From QAMX01 sp964448855 (lineage in GTDB: Bacteria > Bacillota > Clostridia > Oscillospirales > QAMX01), in contig CAYUXI010000005.1 in NCBI GenBank assembly GCA_964448855.1, forward strand, positions 1-64,000: a DNA stretch of 64,000 bases. The letters are read 5' to 3'. The translations under genes were made by a program, and so were the position numbers. Every line of letters begins with the position of its first letter. Position 1 is the first letter of the stretch. The notes under the pieces were generated by a model. It was not told the origin of the DNA and did no database searches. It worked only from the letters and a program-made list of their open reading frames with translations. Positions 16,618-25,805 of the stretch are shown in pieces.

Positions 16618-16643
16618 GGGCGGAGCTTCTGAAAACCCCGCCC
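16618..16643 (-). terminator. Probable terminator of ptsH
   Basis: On the minus strand an 8-bp GC-rich stem (GGGCGGGG/CTCCGCCC) with a 10-nt loop, followed by TTCTCTTCCATTTTT. It lies between ptsH and uvrC. Confidence 0.6.
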
Positions 16644-16676
16644 ACCCATGCTATTCATATGGTTCAGAGGCTCAGG

Positions 16677-16943
16677 TCAGCACTCCGGAAAGTTGGCCTC
16701 GATCAGCTCGCAGAGCCCATCAATGGCCAGCTGCTCGTCACTGCCGTCGGCAATGAGCAGAATGGAGGAACCCTTTGTGACGCCCAGCGAAAGAACGCCA
16801 AGCAGACTCTTGGCATTGACGCGTCTGTCATCGCGCTCCACCCAGATGCCACAGCGATATTCATTGGCTTTCTGGATGAAGAAAGTAGCGGGACGCGCGT
16901 GCAGACCAACCTGATTGTTTACAACGACTTCTTTTGTCAACAT
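16677..16943 (-). CDS. ptsH: Phosphocarrier protein HPr
   Basis: Transfers phosphate from enzyme I to sugar-specific EIIA in the PTS. His15 sits in GLHARPA, and Ser46 lies in the HPr-kinase site (VNAKSLLGVLSLG), so it can also take part in carbon catabolite repression. 88 aa is exact for the family. AGGAGA precedes the ATG. No enzyme I gene is beside it. A consensus promoter lies about 110 bp upstream. Confidence 0.95.
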   Translation of the reverse strand: MLTKEVVVNNQVGLHARPATFFIQKANEYRCGIWVERDDRRVNAKSLLGVLSLGVTKGSSILLIADGSDEQLAIDGLCELIEANFPEC

Positions 16944-17060
16944 GATGATTTCGTTCTCCTTACCGGCAGCGATCCTCAGCGGGAACCCGTGAAGGATCGG
17001 ATTCATACCAGAGTGCAGGAGCGGCCAAATCACCCTGCTGAATACACTCTGTCACTTATA

Positions 17061-17089
17061 AGGATACCTTTTTTTCCTCAAAAAGTCAA
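17061..17089 (-). promoter_or_regulatory. Promoter of ptsH with flanking direct repeats
   Basis: TTGACT and TATCCT with a 17-bp spacer on the minus strand. The sequence AATACACTCTG occurs at 17041-17051 and again at 17088-17098, flanking the promoter in the same orientation. It may be a regulator site. Confidence 0.7.
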
Positions 17090-17205
17090 TACACTCTGAG
17101 CAAATGACAAAAAATCGGAAGTTTGTACAGAAACCTCCCGGACGGCGCGTGAAAATTCATGAAAAGATTCGACAAACAGGAAACGCCCAATCAATCAAAC
17201 AAGAC

Positions 17206-17219
17206 CGAACAAATGTATG
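17206..17219 (+). promoter_or_regulatory. LexA/S24-like operator candidate upstream of mraZ
   Basis: CGAACAAATGTATG, with the following G also shared, is identical to the 15 bases at 34531-34545 inside the promoter beside the S24 repressor gene. It has one perfect GAAC half-site of the Gram-positive SOS box and a poorer second half. It lies about 105 bp upstream of the mraZ promoter. Confidence 0.4.
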
Positions 17220-17257
17220 GAAATGGCAGGAAAACGGGAGGAAACCAGGGCGGAAAA

Positions 17258-17271
17258 CGAACAAATATTTG
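17258..17271 (+). promoter_or_regulatory. Second LexA/S24-like operator candidate upstream of mraZ
   Basis: CGAACAAATATTTG shares its first nine bases with the site at 17206 and lies about 40 bp before the mraZ -35 box. Confidence 0.35.
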
Positions 17272-17310
17272 CCCGGAGAAAAGAAAGCGAAATTTTTTTT
17301 CAGGAAGGTC

Positions 17311-17339
17311 TTGCAATTTGAAGTGGAATCCAGTATAAT
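17311..17339 (+). promoter_or_regulatory. Promoter of the dcw cluster
   Basis: TTGCAA and TATAAT with a 17-bp spacer. The predicted start of transcription is about 60 bp before the mraZ ATG. Confidence 0.85.
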
Positions 17340-17356
17340 GATAGCAAGATGGAAGT

Positions 17357-17395
17357 AAAGTGGTTCTAAAGTGGCAGAAGACCGGAAGAAAGTGG
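17357..17395 (+). promoter_or_regulatory. MraZ operator (AAAGTGG direct repeats)
   Basis: AAAGTGG occurs at 17357, 17368 and 17389. Spacings of 11 and 21 bp leave room for one degenerate unit between the last two, giving about one repeat per helical turn. Reported MraZ boxes are short direct repeats of this kind just upstream of mraZ. The array lies downstream of the -10 box and its last unit abuts the ribosome binding site. Confidence 0.7.
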
Positions 17396-17406
17396 AGGTG
17401 AGAACA

Positions 17407-17826
17407 ATGCTGATTGGCGGGTCCAAGCACACCGTGGACGCCAAGGGGCGTATGTTCTTTCCTGCCCGTTTCCGGGACGATATGTGGGAAAATATTACGG
17501 TTTGCCGCGGCGTGGATAAGTGCCTGATGCTGTACACGGCCGAGGAATGGGCGGAGTTCTCCCGCCGCATCAAGGAGCAGCCGTTTTCCGTCTCCCGCCC
17601 GCTGCAGCACTACTTCTTCTCGACCGCTGCTGTTTGCAGCGTCGATGCACAGGGACGGCTGCTGCTGCCGCAGCAGCTCCGCGATTTTGCCGGCATCCAG
17701 AAAGACGTTTGGGTGGTCGGTGTGCAGGATCGCGTGGAAATCTGGGACATTGACGAGTGGGAAAAGGCGCAGAATGCGCTGACCAACGACGATGTCCGCC
17801 AGCTCATGGATCGGATTGGTTTCTGA
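17407..17826 (+). CDS. mraZ: Transcriptional regulator MraZ
   Basis: DNA-binding regulator that heads the division and cell-wall cluster and represses its own promoter in studied bacteria. Two SpoVT/AbrB-like halves each carry the DxxGR motif: HTVDAKGRMFFPARFR and CSVDAQGRLLLPQQLR. 139 aa is typical. The ATG at 17407 follows GGAGGTGA. rsmH starts one base after its stop codon, so the two are coupled. Confidence 0.96.
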   Translation: MLIGGSKHTVDAKGRMFFPARFRDDMWENITVCRGVDKCLMLYTAEEWAEFSRRIKEQPFSVSRPLQHYFFSTAAVCSVDAQGRLLLPQQLRDFAGIQKDVWVVGVQDRVEIWDIDEWEKAQNALTNDDVRQLMDRIGF

Positions 17827-17827
17827 T

Positions 17828-18796
17828 ATGTCGGATGCAGCAGCTTTTCATCATATCAGCGTGCTGGCGGAAGCCTGCATGGACGGACTCAACATTCGCC
17901 CCTCCGGCACCTATATCGACGCAACCATGGGCGGCGGCGGCCACTCGGAACGGATCCTGCAGCGCCTGGATGAAACGGGTCGCCTGATCGGCATCGACAG
18001 AGACCGCGCAGCCATTGCCGCATCGACGGAGCGGCTGGCTCGCTTCGGAAAACGGTTCACGGCGGTCAAATCCAATTTTGCAGACCTCGCGTCGGCAGCT
18101 CAGTCGGCTGGCATCACCGGTGCGGACGGCGTCCTCTTTGATCTGGGCGTCTCCTCCTACCAGCTGGATACTGCGGAACGCGGCTTCTCTTATATGAACG
18201 ATGCTCCGCTCGATATGCGGATGGACACGGACGGCGGCGTGACGGCGGCAGAATTCCTGGCAACGGCCGAGGAAGCCACACTGGCGCGTGTTCTGTCCGA
18301 ATACGGGGAAGAGCGGTTTGCCAACCGCATCGCCGCTGCAATCTGTGCGGCGCGGGACAGACAGCCCATCCGGACAACCCGCGAGCTGAGCGAGCTGATC
18401 GTTTCGGCCATCCCGGCTGCGGCAGCCCGTGCAGAAAAACAGCACCCGGCCAAGCGCAGCTTTCAGGCGATTCGAATCGCCGTCAACGGCGAGCTCGACG
18501 CGGCGGAACGCGGTATCCGCGCCGCAGCGGCGCTTTTGAACCCGGGCGGCCGATTGTGTGTCATTTCATTCCACTCACTGGAGGACAGGCTGGTGAAGCG
18601 GATTTTTCAGGAACTGTCGCAGGGCTGTACCTGCCCCAGAGATTTCCCTGTCTGCGTGTGCGGTGCAAAGCCGGTGTTCAAAGTGGTGACCGGCAAACCG
18701 ATCACAGCCGGAGCGGACGAGCTCCAAGAAAATCCGCGAGCAAGGAGCGCGAAGCTCCGCGTGGCGGAGAAAATCGCATACCCTGCGAACCCCTGA
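17828..18796 (+). CDS. rsmH: 16S rRNA (cytosine1402-N4)-methyltransferase
   Basis: Also called MraW. Methylates C1402 of 16S rRNA in the 30S subunit. Starts with HHISVLAEACMDGL; the SAM-binding loop is IDATMGGGGHSERIL; DGVLFDLGVSS and the late motif VISFHSLEDRLVKRIF are intact. 322 aa fits the family. No strong ribosome binding site lies before it, consistent with translational coupling to mraZ. Confidence 0.95.
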   Translation: MSDAAAFHHISVLAEACMDGLNIRPSGTYIDATMGGGGHSERILQRLDETGRLIGIDRDRAAIAASTERLARFGKRFTAVKSNFADLASAAQSAGITGADGVLFDLGVSSYQLDTAERGFSYMNDAPLDMRMDTDGGVTAAEFLATAEEATLARVLSEYGEERFANRIAAAICAARDRQPIRTTRELSELIVSAIPAAAARAEKQHPAKRSFQAIRIAVNGELDAAERGIRAAAALLNPGGRLCVISFHSLEDRLVKRIFQELSQGCTCPRDFPVCVCGAKPVFKVVTGKPITAGADELQENPRARSAKLRVAEKIAYPANP

Positions 18797-18836
18797 ATCT
18801 CACTTCAAAACGACAAAAGAACTGGAGGGCAAAGCC

Positions 18837-19388
18837 ATGGCAGAGGCAATCAAACGCCGCGCCGCAGCAGAAGCGGCAGACGGAATGCTCTATGAATATG
18901 ATCAAAATGCCGTTCGCGTCCCGGAACAACAGCCGACGCCTGCCCCGGCGCGAAGCCCTCAACGGCTCCCGAAAGCCGTCCCGCAAAGCGCTCCGCAGGA
19001 AGCCCCGCACCGGAGAATCAGCCTGCTCTATATCGCCGTTCTGGTGATTGGCGTGGTGCTGTTCGGAAAAATTATCTCCATGCGTGCGGAAATGACGCAG
19101 CTGGCCGTGAAAAGCCAGTCGCTGAACAGCGCAATTGCCTCCATGCAGAAAGACCAGTCCGCGCTTCGTCTGGCGCTGAATAACCAGATGACGCAGAAGG
19201 AAATTGAAGAATATGCCGAAAATACACTGGGCATGGTCAAAGCGGGCGACGGAGATATTTCCTACCTCCGTTATCACAACGATGCGGTTTATGAAATTGC
19301 AGAGGACAGCCAGTCGTCCGGTGTGGCCGATTTGCTCTGGAAACGCCTGAAGAGCGGCGTTGGGGCCATCTGGAACTTCATCAATTAA
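18837..19388 (+). CDS. ftsL: FtsL/DivIC-like division protein, 183 aa
   Basis: Bitopic divisome protein by position and architecture: a 58-residue Pro/Ala/Gln-rich cytoplasmic tail, one membrane segment (ISLLYIAVLVIGVVLFGKII, about 61-80), then a coiled coil (MRAEMTQLAVKSQSLNSAIASM) and a short tail. It lies between rsmH and a class B PBP, the canonical ftsL position. Sequence similarity among FtsL proteins is weak, so the name rests on context. GGAGGG precedes the ATG. Confidence 0.8.
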   Translation: MAEAIKRRAAAEAADGMLYEYDQNAVRVPEQQPTPAPARSPQRLPKAVPQSAPQEAPHRRISLLYIAVLVIGVVLFGKIISMRAEMTQLAVKSQSLNSAIASMQKDQSALRLALNNQMTQKEIEEYAENTLGMVKAGDGDISYLRYHNDAVYEIAEDSQSSGVADLLWKRLKSGVGAIWNFIN

Positions 19389-19417
19389 GAGACACAGATT
19401 GACAAGCCGGAACGGCG

Positions 19418-19481
19418 GAACGGGGAAGAGCGGCCTGATACAGAACCGCCATGCCCGCTCTGCCGCTCCGTTCTTTCTTTT
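19418..19481 (+). terminator. Possible attenuating hairpin between ftsL and the PBP gene
   Basis: GAACGG and AGAGCGG pair with CCGCTCT and CCGTTC across an internal loop, followed by TTCTTTCTTTT. It may be a partial terminator inside the cluster; the 198-bp gap holds no other feature. Confidence 0.4.
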
Positions 19482-19586
19482 CAGGCGCAGACGGCAGGGT
19501 ATAAACAATACACACGGCCCATAGAGATAGAATGAACACATGGAAGCGGAGAGGGTCTGAACCTACGAAACGGAGAAGAAGAATCC

Positions 19587-21845
19587 ATGGAAAAGAAACC
19601 GCGTGAACGCACAAATCTCCGGAGAATCATGATCGTTGCACTGGTGATCATACTGGTCATTGTTCCCTGGCTGATTTATCATCTCTATCAAATACAGGTG
19701 ACGAAAGCCGCAGAGTACCAGAGCAAGGCCATTGCCCAGCAAACACGGGATATGATCGTTTCCCCCGTGCGCGGAGCCATCTACGACCGCAACATGACGC
19801 CGCTCGCCCTGAGTGCAACGGTGCATACCATCGTCATTTCCCCGGCGGAAATTGCCGACGAGGAGGAGGCGGAGCTGATTGCCCACGGTCTGGCCGATCT
19901 GCTCGATCTGGATTATGAGGCGGTTCTGAAACGCACGACGAATAAAAAGAGCTACTATGAAATCGTGGCGCGCAAGGTCGAAAAAGAAGTATCCGATCAG
20001 ATTCTGGAATTCAAAACCGACCACAACCTGAACGGCATCAAGCTGTTTGAGGATACCAAACGCTATTATCCGTATTCCACGCTGCTGTCGAACGTGATCG
20101 GCTTTACCAACTACGACAACGAAGGACAGTACGGCCTGGAGCTGAAATATGAGGACGTCCTGAAGGGCGTCGTTGGCCGCGTCATCACGGCAAAGGACCG
20201 GAACGGCAACGCCATGCCGTTCTACTTCGAGCAGTACCACGACGCACAGGACGGGATGAGCCTGGTGCTGACGGTCGATTACGGCGTCCAGAAAATTCTG
20301 GAAAAGCATCTGGAGGTTGCACTGGAAGAAAACGGCTGCTCGGAGGGCGTCTGCGGCATCGTCATGGATCCGAAAACCGGAGCCATTCTGGCCATGGCGC
20401 AAAAGGGCGATTATGACCTGAACAACCCGCGGGAAATTACCGATGAAGAGACGATGAATGCGATTCTTGCGGCACCGGAGGACAAACGCTCGGAGCTGCT
20501 GCTGAACGCCATGATGGAGCAGTGGCGCAACAAGGCGATTCAGGACCCCTATGAGCCGGGCAGCGTTTTCAAAATCGTGACAGCTGCCATTGCACTGGAG
20601 GAAAACGCGGTGCGGAGCTCCTACAGCTGCAGCGGAAGCTGGAGCATCAGCACGACAACGGGCAGCTGCTGGAAAAAATCGGGTCACGGCACGCAGAACT
20701 TTGCCAAATCCCTGCAGAATTCCTGCAACTGCGCATTTATCTCCATCGCAATGGACATCGGCGCCGAACGCTACTATGACTATTTTCAGGCATTTGGCCT
20801 GACCGAAAAAACCGGCATCGACATGATGGGTGAAACGTCGCTCGTGGAGGGCGTACACTATCATACCCGACAGGTGTTCACCAATCCGCGCTACGGCGGA
20901 GATGTGTCGCTGGGGATGTATTCCTTCGGCCAGACGTTCACCATCACGCCCATCCAGACCATTACGGCGGTTTCCGCAGTGGTCAACGGCGGATACCTGA
21001 TGAAGCCCTATATCGTTTCCGGCGTCGCCGATGCCAACGGCAACATCGTCGAATCCTACGAGCCGACGACGGTCAGACAGGTGCTGTCCAACAAAACCTC
21101 TGAAAAAATGCGGACGCTGGTGGAATCGGTCGTCTCGGACGGCACGGCCTCCAACGCCTATGTCCGCGGATACCGCGTCGGCGGCAAAACGGGCACGAGT
21201 GAAAAACGCGCCAAATCCATCGTCGAAGGAAAGGATTACTACATCGCATCCTTCCTCGGCATTGCACCGTGCGATGATCCGCAGGTGGCCGTGCTGGTGC
21301 TGCTCGATGAGCCGACCGGGTCACTGCATCAGGGCGGCCAGATCGCTGCACCGGTCGTCGGACGGATTATGAGCGATATCCTGCCCTACCTGGGCGTGGA
21401 AGCCGTCTATACTGATGAGGAAGAGGCCAGCCTGTCCATCAAGGTTCCGCTCGTCATCGGCGGCGAAGCCAACTGGGCGCAGAGCGTGATCAAAAACGCC
21501 AACCTGAAGGTCAAGGTGGTCGGCAACGGCCAGCGCGTCACGGCGCAGTATCCGACCTCCGGGTCCACCATCCCGAGCACGGCAACCGTCATCCTCTACT
21601 GTGATGCGGAACCGGATACCACACAGATCAAAATCCCGGATTTGACCGGCAAAACGCTGGAGCAGGCCTCCCGAATTCTGGACGCCGCCGGCCTGTATAT
21701 GTCGGTGGCCGGTTCCATCGGCAATGGGTCGGGCGAGGAACCGACGGTTCGGCGTCAGACCCCGGCAGCCGCCGACGGTGCAACCGTCCAGGTCGGCTCC
21801 GTCATCACGGTGGAGTTCTATAAAACGGACAACACGGGCGAATAG
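19587..21845 (+). CDS. Class B penicillin-binding protein with PASTA domains (FtsI/SpoVD type), 752 aa
   Basis: Septal transpeptidase that cross-links peptidoglycan. One N-terminal membrane anchor (residues about 13-34), the dimerisation domain (SPVRGAIYDRN), then the transpeptidase with Ser in EPGSVFKI (about 326), SCN near 378 and GGKTGTSEK near 533. Two PASTA repeats follow (about 616-680 and 685-748), as in SpoVD and PBP2x. It is followed by murE. Whether it serves vegetative division, spore cortex or both cannot be told from sequence. Confidence 0.9.
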   Translation: MEKKPRERTNLRRIMIVALVIILVIVPWLIYHLYQIQVTKAAEYQSKAIAQQTRDMIVSPVRGAIYDRNMTPLALSATVHTIVISPAEIADEEEAELIAHGLADLLDLDYEAVLKRTTNKKSYYEIVARKVEKEVSDQILEFKTDHNLNGIKLFEDTKRYYPYSTLLSNVIGFTNYDNEGQYGLELKYEDVLKGVVGRVITAKDRNGNAMPFYFEQYHDAQDGMSLVLTVDYGVQKILEKHLEVALEENGCSEGVCGIVMDPKTGAILAMAQKGDYDLNNPREITDEETMNAILAAPEDKRSELLLNAMMEQWRNKAIQDPYEPGSVFKIVTAAIALEENAVRSSYSCSGSWSISTTTGSCWKKSGHGTQNFAKSLQNSCNCAFISIAMDIGAERYYDYFQAFGLTEKTGIDMMGETSLVEGVHYHTRQVFTNPRYGGDVSLGMYSFGQTFTITPIQTITAVSAVVNGGYLMKPYIVSGVADANGNIVESYEPTTVRQVLSNKTSEKMRTLVESVVSDGTASNAYVRGYRVGGKTGTSEKRAKSIVEGKDYYIASFLGIAPCDDPQVAVLVLLDEPTGSLHQGGQIAAPVVGRIMSDILPYLGVEAVYTDEEEASLSIKVPLVIGGEANWAQSVIKNANLKVKVVGNGQRVTAQYPTSGSTIPSTATVILYCDAEPDTTQIKIPDLTGKTLEQASRILDAAGLYMSVAGSIGNGSGEEPTVRRQTPAAADGATVQVGSVITVEFYKTDNTGE

Positions 21846-21902
21846 CAGCTGCCGCGGCCTGCTGAAGGACTCAAATAGCTTTTCCCAAGCGGAGATGAAA
21901 TC

Positions 21903-23363
21903 ATGAAACTGAAAGAATTATTCCAAAATATACCCGTTCAGACTGTTTCCTGTGACGGTGAAACAGAAGTGACCAGCATCACCCTGGACAGCCGCCGCGC
22001 CGTTCCGGGCACCGTTTTCTGCGCGATTGCCGGTGCAGAGTCCGGCATTCACGGCATCCGGTACGCGGAAAAAGCCGTCGAAAACGGCGCGGTCTGCGTC
22101 CTCTGCGATACGGACTGCCCGGAAGGGCTGCCCTTTGTCCGCGTGGCAGATGCAGAAAAAGCGCTGGCAGAGATCTCGGCGGCCTTCTATGGCCACCCGG
22201 CCGACCGCCTGCGCCTGATCGGCGTGACCGGTACCAACGGCAAAACAACGACCACCCACCTGATTCGCGACATCCTGACACACGCCGGGAAAAAATGCGG
22301 CCTGATCGGCACCAATGAGCTGATGATCGGCGACGAGGTCATTTCGTCGCACCCGGCGTTCGCGACCACACCGGAGCCGCCGGAGCTGCACGCCCTGCTG
22401 AAGCAGATGGCAGATGACGGCTGCGAATTTGCCATCATGGAGGTCTCCTCCCACGCGCTGGCGCTGAACCGCGTCCACGGGCTGCAATTCGAAGCCGCCG
22501 CCTTCACGAACCTGTCGCAGGATCACCTGAACTATCACGGCACCATGGAGGCCTATGCGGCGGCCAAAGCACAGCTGTTCCGACAGGCGGACTGCTCGGT
22601 CATTCATCTGGATGCGGACTTTGCACCGCAAATGCTGGCCGCTGCCACCGGGAAAACGATGACGTTCTCCCTGCGCAGCAATCAGGCCGACCTGATTGCA
22701 AAGAGCGTGCGCCTGTTCCCGCACGCGGTCGAGTTCGAAGCGCTGACTGTTTCCAATATTCAGCGGATGCGCGTGAACATCCCCGGCGCATTCTCCGTCG
22801 AGAATGCGCTGGCGGCCATCGGCGTCTGCCAGGCCGTCGGGCTGACGCTGCCCGATATCGCAGAGGGTCTGGCCGGTGCGGCGGGCGTCTGCGGTCGCGC
22901 CGAGGTGGTGCCGGTTGACCAGCCGTACACCGTGATGATCGACTATGCGCATTCCCCGGATTCGCTGTCCAACATCCTGAAAACGGTTCGCCCGATCACA
23001 GAGGGACGGCTGATTCTCGTGTTCGGCTGCGGCGGCGACAGAGACCGCACCAAGCGGCCGATCATGGGGCGCATCGGCGAATGCATGGCCGACTTCTGCG
23101 TCGTCACGAGCGATAACCCGCGCACGGAGGATCCGAATGCGATTCTGGATGAGATCGTCGCGGGCATGAAGAAAACCAACCACATCTGCGTGGAAAACCG
23201 CCGGGAAGCCATCGGTTATGCGCTGGATTTGGCCAAACCGGGGGACTTCGTCCTGATTGCCGGAAAGGGCCACGAAATGTATCAGGAAATTCAGGGCGTT
23301 CGCTATCCGCTCGATGAACGCGCCGTCATTCGGGAGCATCTCCTGGGGAAGGGCGGGGCATAA
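21903..23363 (+). CDS. murE: UDP-MurNAc-tripeptide synthetase, meso-DAP-adding
   Basis: Adds meso-diaminopimelate to UDP-MurNAc-L-Ala-D-Glu using ATP. P-loop GVTGTNGKTTTTHL near residues 108-121, substrate motif ATTPEPPELH, EVSSHALALNRV, DHLNYHG, and the diaminopimelate-specific DNPRTEDP motif near 406. The DNPR form indicates a DAP rather than lysine cell wall. 486 aa is typical. Its stop overlaps the murF start by one base (TAATG). Confidence 0.95.
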   Translation: MKLKELFQNIPVQTVSCDGETEVTSITLDSRRAVPGTVFCAIAGAESGIHGIRYAEKAVENGAVCVLCDTDCPEGLPFVRVADAEKALAEISAAFYGHPADRLRLIGVTGTNGKTTTTHLIRDILTHAGKKCGLIGTNELMIGDEVISSHPAFATTPEPPELHALLKQMADDGCEFAIMEVSSHALALNRVHGLQFEAAAFTNLSQDHLNYHGTMEAYAAAKAQLFRQADCSVIHLDADFAPQMLAAATGKTMTFSLRSNQADLIAKSVRLFPHAVEFEALTVSNIQRMRVNIPGAFSVENALAAIGVCQAVGLTLPDIAEGLAGAAGVCGRAEVVPVDQPYTVMIDYAHSPDSLSNILKTVRPITEGRLILVFGCGGDRDRTKRPIMGRIGECMADFCVVTSDNPRTEDPNAILDEIVAGMKKTNHICVENRREAIGYALDLAKPGDFVLIAGKGHEMYQEIQGVRYPLDERAVIREHLLGKGGA

Positions 23364-24721
23364 TGATTCGTCTGACCGGCGGGGACATCCTCGCACTGCT
23401 GAATCAGAAAACCCCAGACTGGGCGCAGGGCAGCAGCCTCACATGGACGGCGGACGGGATTTCAACCGATACCCGCTCGGTGCAGCCGGGCGATCTGTTC
23501 ATCCCGCTGCGGGGTGAACGTTTTGACGGCCACGATTACATCGCACAGGCGGTCGCTGCCGGTGCGGCGGCTGTCCTGACGGAACGGCCGGATGTCCCGT
23601 GCGACCGGCAGATTCGGGTACCGGATACGCGTGTGGCGCTGCAACGGCTGGCCGAAGCCTATCGCCTGCGCTTTCATCCGCTGACGGTGGCGCTGACCGG
23701 CAGCGTCGGCAAAACGACCACCAAGGAAATGACGGCCGCCGTCTTTGCAGCCCACCGGGTGACCATGAAGACAAACGGCAACTTCAACAACGACATCGGC
23801 GTCCCGCTGACACTGCTGCGCCTGACCCCGGAGGATCAGGTGGCCGTCGTCGAAATGGGAATGTCCCATGCCGGTGAGATTGCCGTGCTGACACGCCTCG
23901 CACACCCGGATATCGCCGTGATTACCAATGTGGGCACCTCCCACATCGGCAATCTGGGCTCACAGGAAAATATCTGCCGCGCCAAGCTCGAAATTCTGGA
24001 AGGGCTCCCGGCGGGCGGAACGGTGATTCTGAACGGCGATGACCCATTCCTGTCTGCGGCGACCATTCCCGACACGCTCCGACGCATCCTGTTCGGGATC
24101 GACTGCCCGAACGCGGACGTCCGCGCAACGGCGATTACCATGTCGGAGCAGGGCAGCACCTTTGAGATCATCTGGCAGCAGGAGCGCTACCCGACGACCC
24201 TTCAGCTGGCCGGGCGACACCATATCATGAACGCGCTGGCCGCGTTTGCAGCCGGTGTGACGGGCGGCGTCCCGCCGGAAAAGGCGGCTGCGGCTCTGTC
24301 CGACGTGGAGCCGGAGGGGATGCGGCAGCGCGTCCGGACGATGGCGAGCTGCACCGTGATTGAGGACTGCTACAACGCCAATCCCGACTCGATGCGGGCG
24401 GCGCTGCGCGTGCTCGGTGCCAGCCGCGGCAGGCGGATTGCGCTGCTGGGCGATATGCTGGAACTGGGCGATTACGCCGCCAAAGCACATCGGGAGATCG
24501 GCGCATTTGCGGCAGACCACGCGGAGCTGCTCGTCGCGGTCGGCTCCTTTGCAACGGAGGTGGCCGCCGGGGCCGCCGAAGCCGGTATGACGGACGTTTG
24601 GACGCTGCGCCGCGAGGATGCAGCTGCTCTGCTGAAGGGGCTGATGCAGCCGGGCGATGTCCTGCTCGTCAAGGGCAGCCGCGGAATGCGGATGGAAGAG
24701 ATTCTGAAGGATCTGTTCTGA
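23363..24721 (+). CDS. murF: UDP-MurNAc-tripeptide D-alanyl-D-alanine ligase
   Basis: Adds D-Ala-D-Ala to complete the UDP-MurNAc-pentapeptide. ATP loop TGSVGKTTTKEM near 113, TNGNFNNDIGVPLTLL, EMGMSHAGEI, and DCYNANPDSMRAAL near 333 are hallmark MurF motifs. 452 aa is the family length. It is translationally coupled to murE. Confidence 0.96.
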   Translation: MIRLTGGDILALLNQKTPDWAQGSSLTWTADGISTDTRSVQPGDLFIPLRGERFDGHDYIAQAVAAGAAAVLTERPDVPCDRQIRVPDTRVALQRLAEAYRLRFHPLTVALTGSVGKTTTKEMTAAVFAAHRVTMKTNGNFNNDIGVPLTLLRLTPEDQVAVVEMGMSHAGEIAVLTRLAHPDIAVITNVGTSHIGNLGSQENICRAKLEILEGLPAGGTVILNGDDPFLSAATIPDTLRRILFGIDCPNADVRATAITMSEQGSTFEIIWQQERYPTTLQLAGRHHIMNALAAFAAGVTGGVPPEKAAAALSDVEPEGMRQRVRTMASCTVIEDCYNANPDSMRAALRVLGASRGRRIALLGDMLELGDYAAKAHREIGAFAADHAELLVAVGSFATEVAAGAAEAGMTDVWTLRREDAAALLKGLMQPGDVLLVKGSRGMRMEEILKDLF

Positions 24722-24768
24722 ACCGGACGAAGACAGCAAAAGAAAAAAACTGAAAGGATCGGTTTTCA

Positions 24769-25758
24769 ATGCAATACCTTTGGATTGCCGTGGCAGGCGT
24801 TGCGGCGTTTTTGATCAGCATCCTGATGGGACGCTGGCTGATTCCTGTCCTGCGCCGCGCAAAGCTCGGCCAGACGATTAAGGAAATCGGCCCCAACTGG
24901 CATATGACCAAGCAGGGTACACCGGTGATGGGCGGATTGATTTTTATCACAGCCGTGCTGGTCACCGCCGCCCTCCTCGCATGGAAGTACACCGATGCGC
25001 TCGCGCCGGTGCTGTGCGTTCTGTTTCTGGCGGTTTCCAGTGCATTGATCGGCTTCCTGGATGATTACGAAAAGCTGACAAAAAAGCGGAATCTCGGCCT
25101 GACGGTCGTGCAGAAGTTGATTCTGCAAATCGCGACGACGGTGATTTTCCTCGTGCTGCTGGAGGTGCTGGGAATCGCGTCCCGCGAGATTCGCGTGCCG
25201 TTTTTGGGCACCGCCTTTACGCTGCCGCGTGTGATCTACTATGTGGCCGCGACGTTTGTCATCATGGGAACCGTTAACGCCGCCAACCTGACCGACGGGA
25301 TTGACGGCCTGGCCACCGGCGTTACCATTCCGATTGCCGGGTTCTTTACGGCTGCGGGCATTTTGGCGAATTCCCTCGGCATCTCCATCCTCTCCGCCGC
25401 CTTCGTCGGCGCACTGCTCGGTTTCCTCGTCTACAACTACCATCCCGCCAAGGTCTTCATGGGCGACACCGGCTCTCTCTTTATCGGCGGCATGGTGTCC
25501 GGGCTGGCCTTTGTGCTTGATCTCCCGCTGGTGATCGTGGTGGTCGGCCTGATCTATTTCATCGAAGCGCTGTCCGATATCCTGCAGGTCGCCTATTTCA
25601 AGCTGACGCACGGCAAGCGTATTTTCAAAATGGCACCGATTCACCACCATTTTGAGCTGTGCGGATGGTCTGAAACGAAGATTTTCTACGTGTTTTCCGG
25701 CATCACGCTGATTCTGTCCGTTCTGGCGGTTTTCGGCGTCCGATGCTTCTTTGAATAG
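24769..25758 (+). CDS. mraY: Phospho-N-acetylmuramoyl-pentapeptide transferase
   Basis: Membrane enzyme that makes lipid I by moving phospho-MurNAc-pentapeptide onto undecaprenyl phosphate. About ten membrane segments; MraY motifs DDYEKLTKKRNLGL, NLTDGIDGLATG, GDTGSLFIGG and APIHHHFELCGWSE are intact. 329 aa. In many clusters murD follows; here ftsW follows directly. Confidence 0.96.
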   Translation: MQYLWIAVAGVAAFLISILMGRWLIPVLRRAKLGQTIKEIGPNWHMTKQGTPVMGGLIFITAVLVTAALLAWKYTDALAPVLCVLFLAVSSALIGFLDDYEKLTKKRNLGLTVVQKLILQIATTVIFLVLLEVLGIASREIRVPFLGTAFTLPRVIYYVAATFVIMGTVNAANLTDGIDGLATGVTIPIAGFFTAAGILANSLGISILSAAFVGALLGFLVYNYHPAKVFMGDTGSLFIGGMVSGLAFVLDLPLVIVVVGLIYFIEALSDILQVAYFKLTHGKRIFKMAPIHHHFELCGWSETKIFYVFSGITLILSVLAVFGVRCFFE

Positions 25759-25805
25759 GCGACAGCTTCGGCTGCAAACAGATGCATGGAGGTGAAAAAC
25801 GGACA

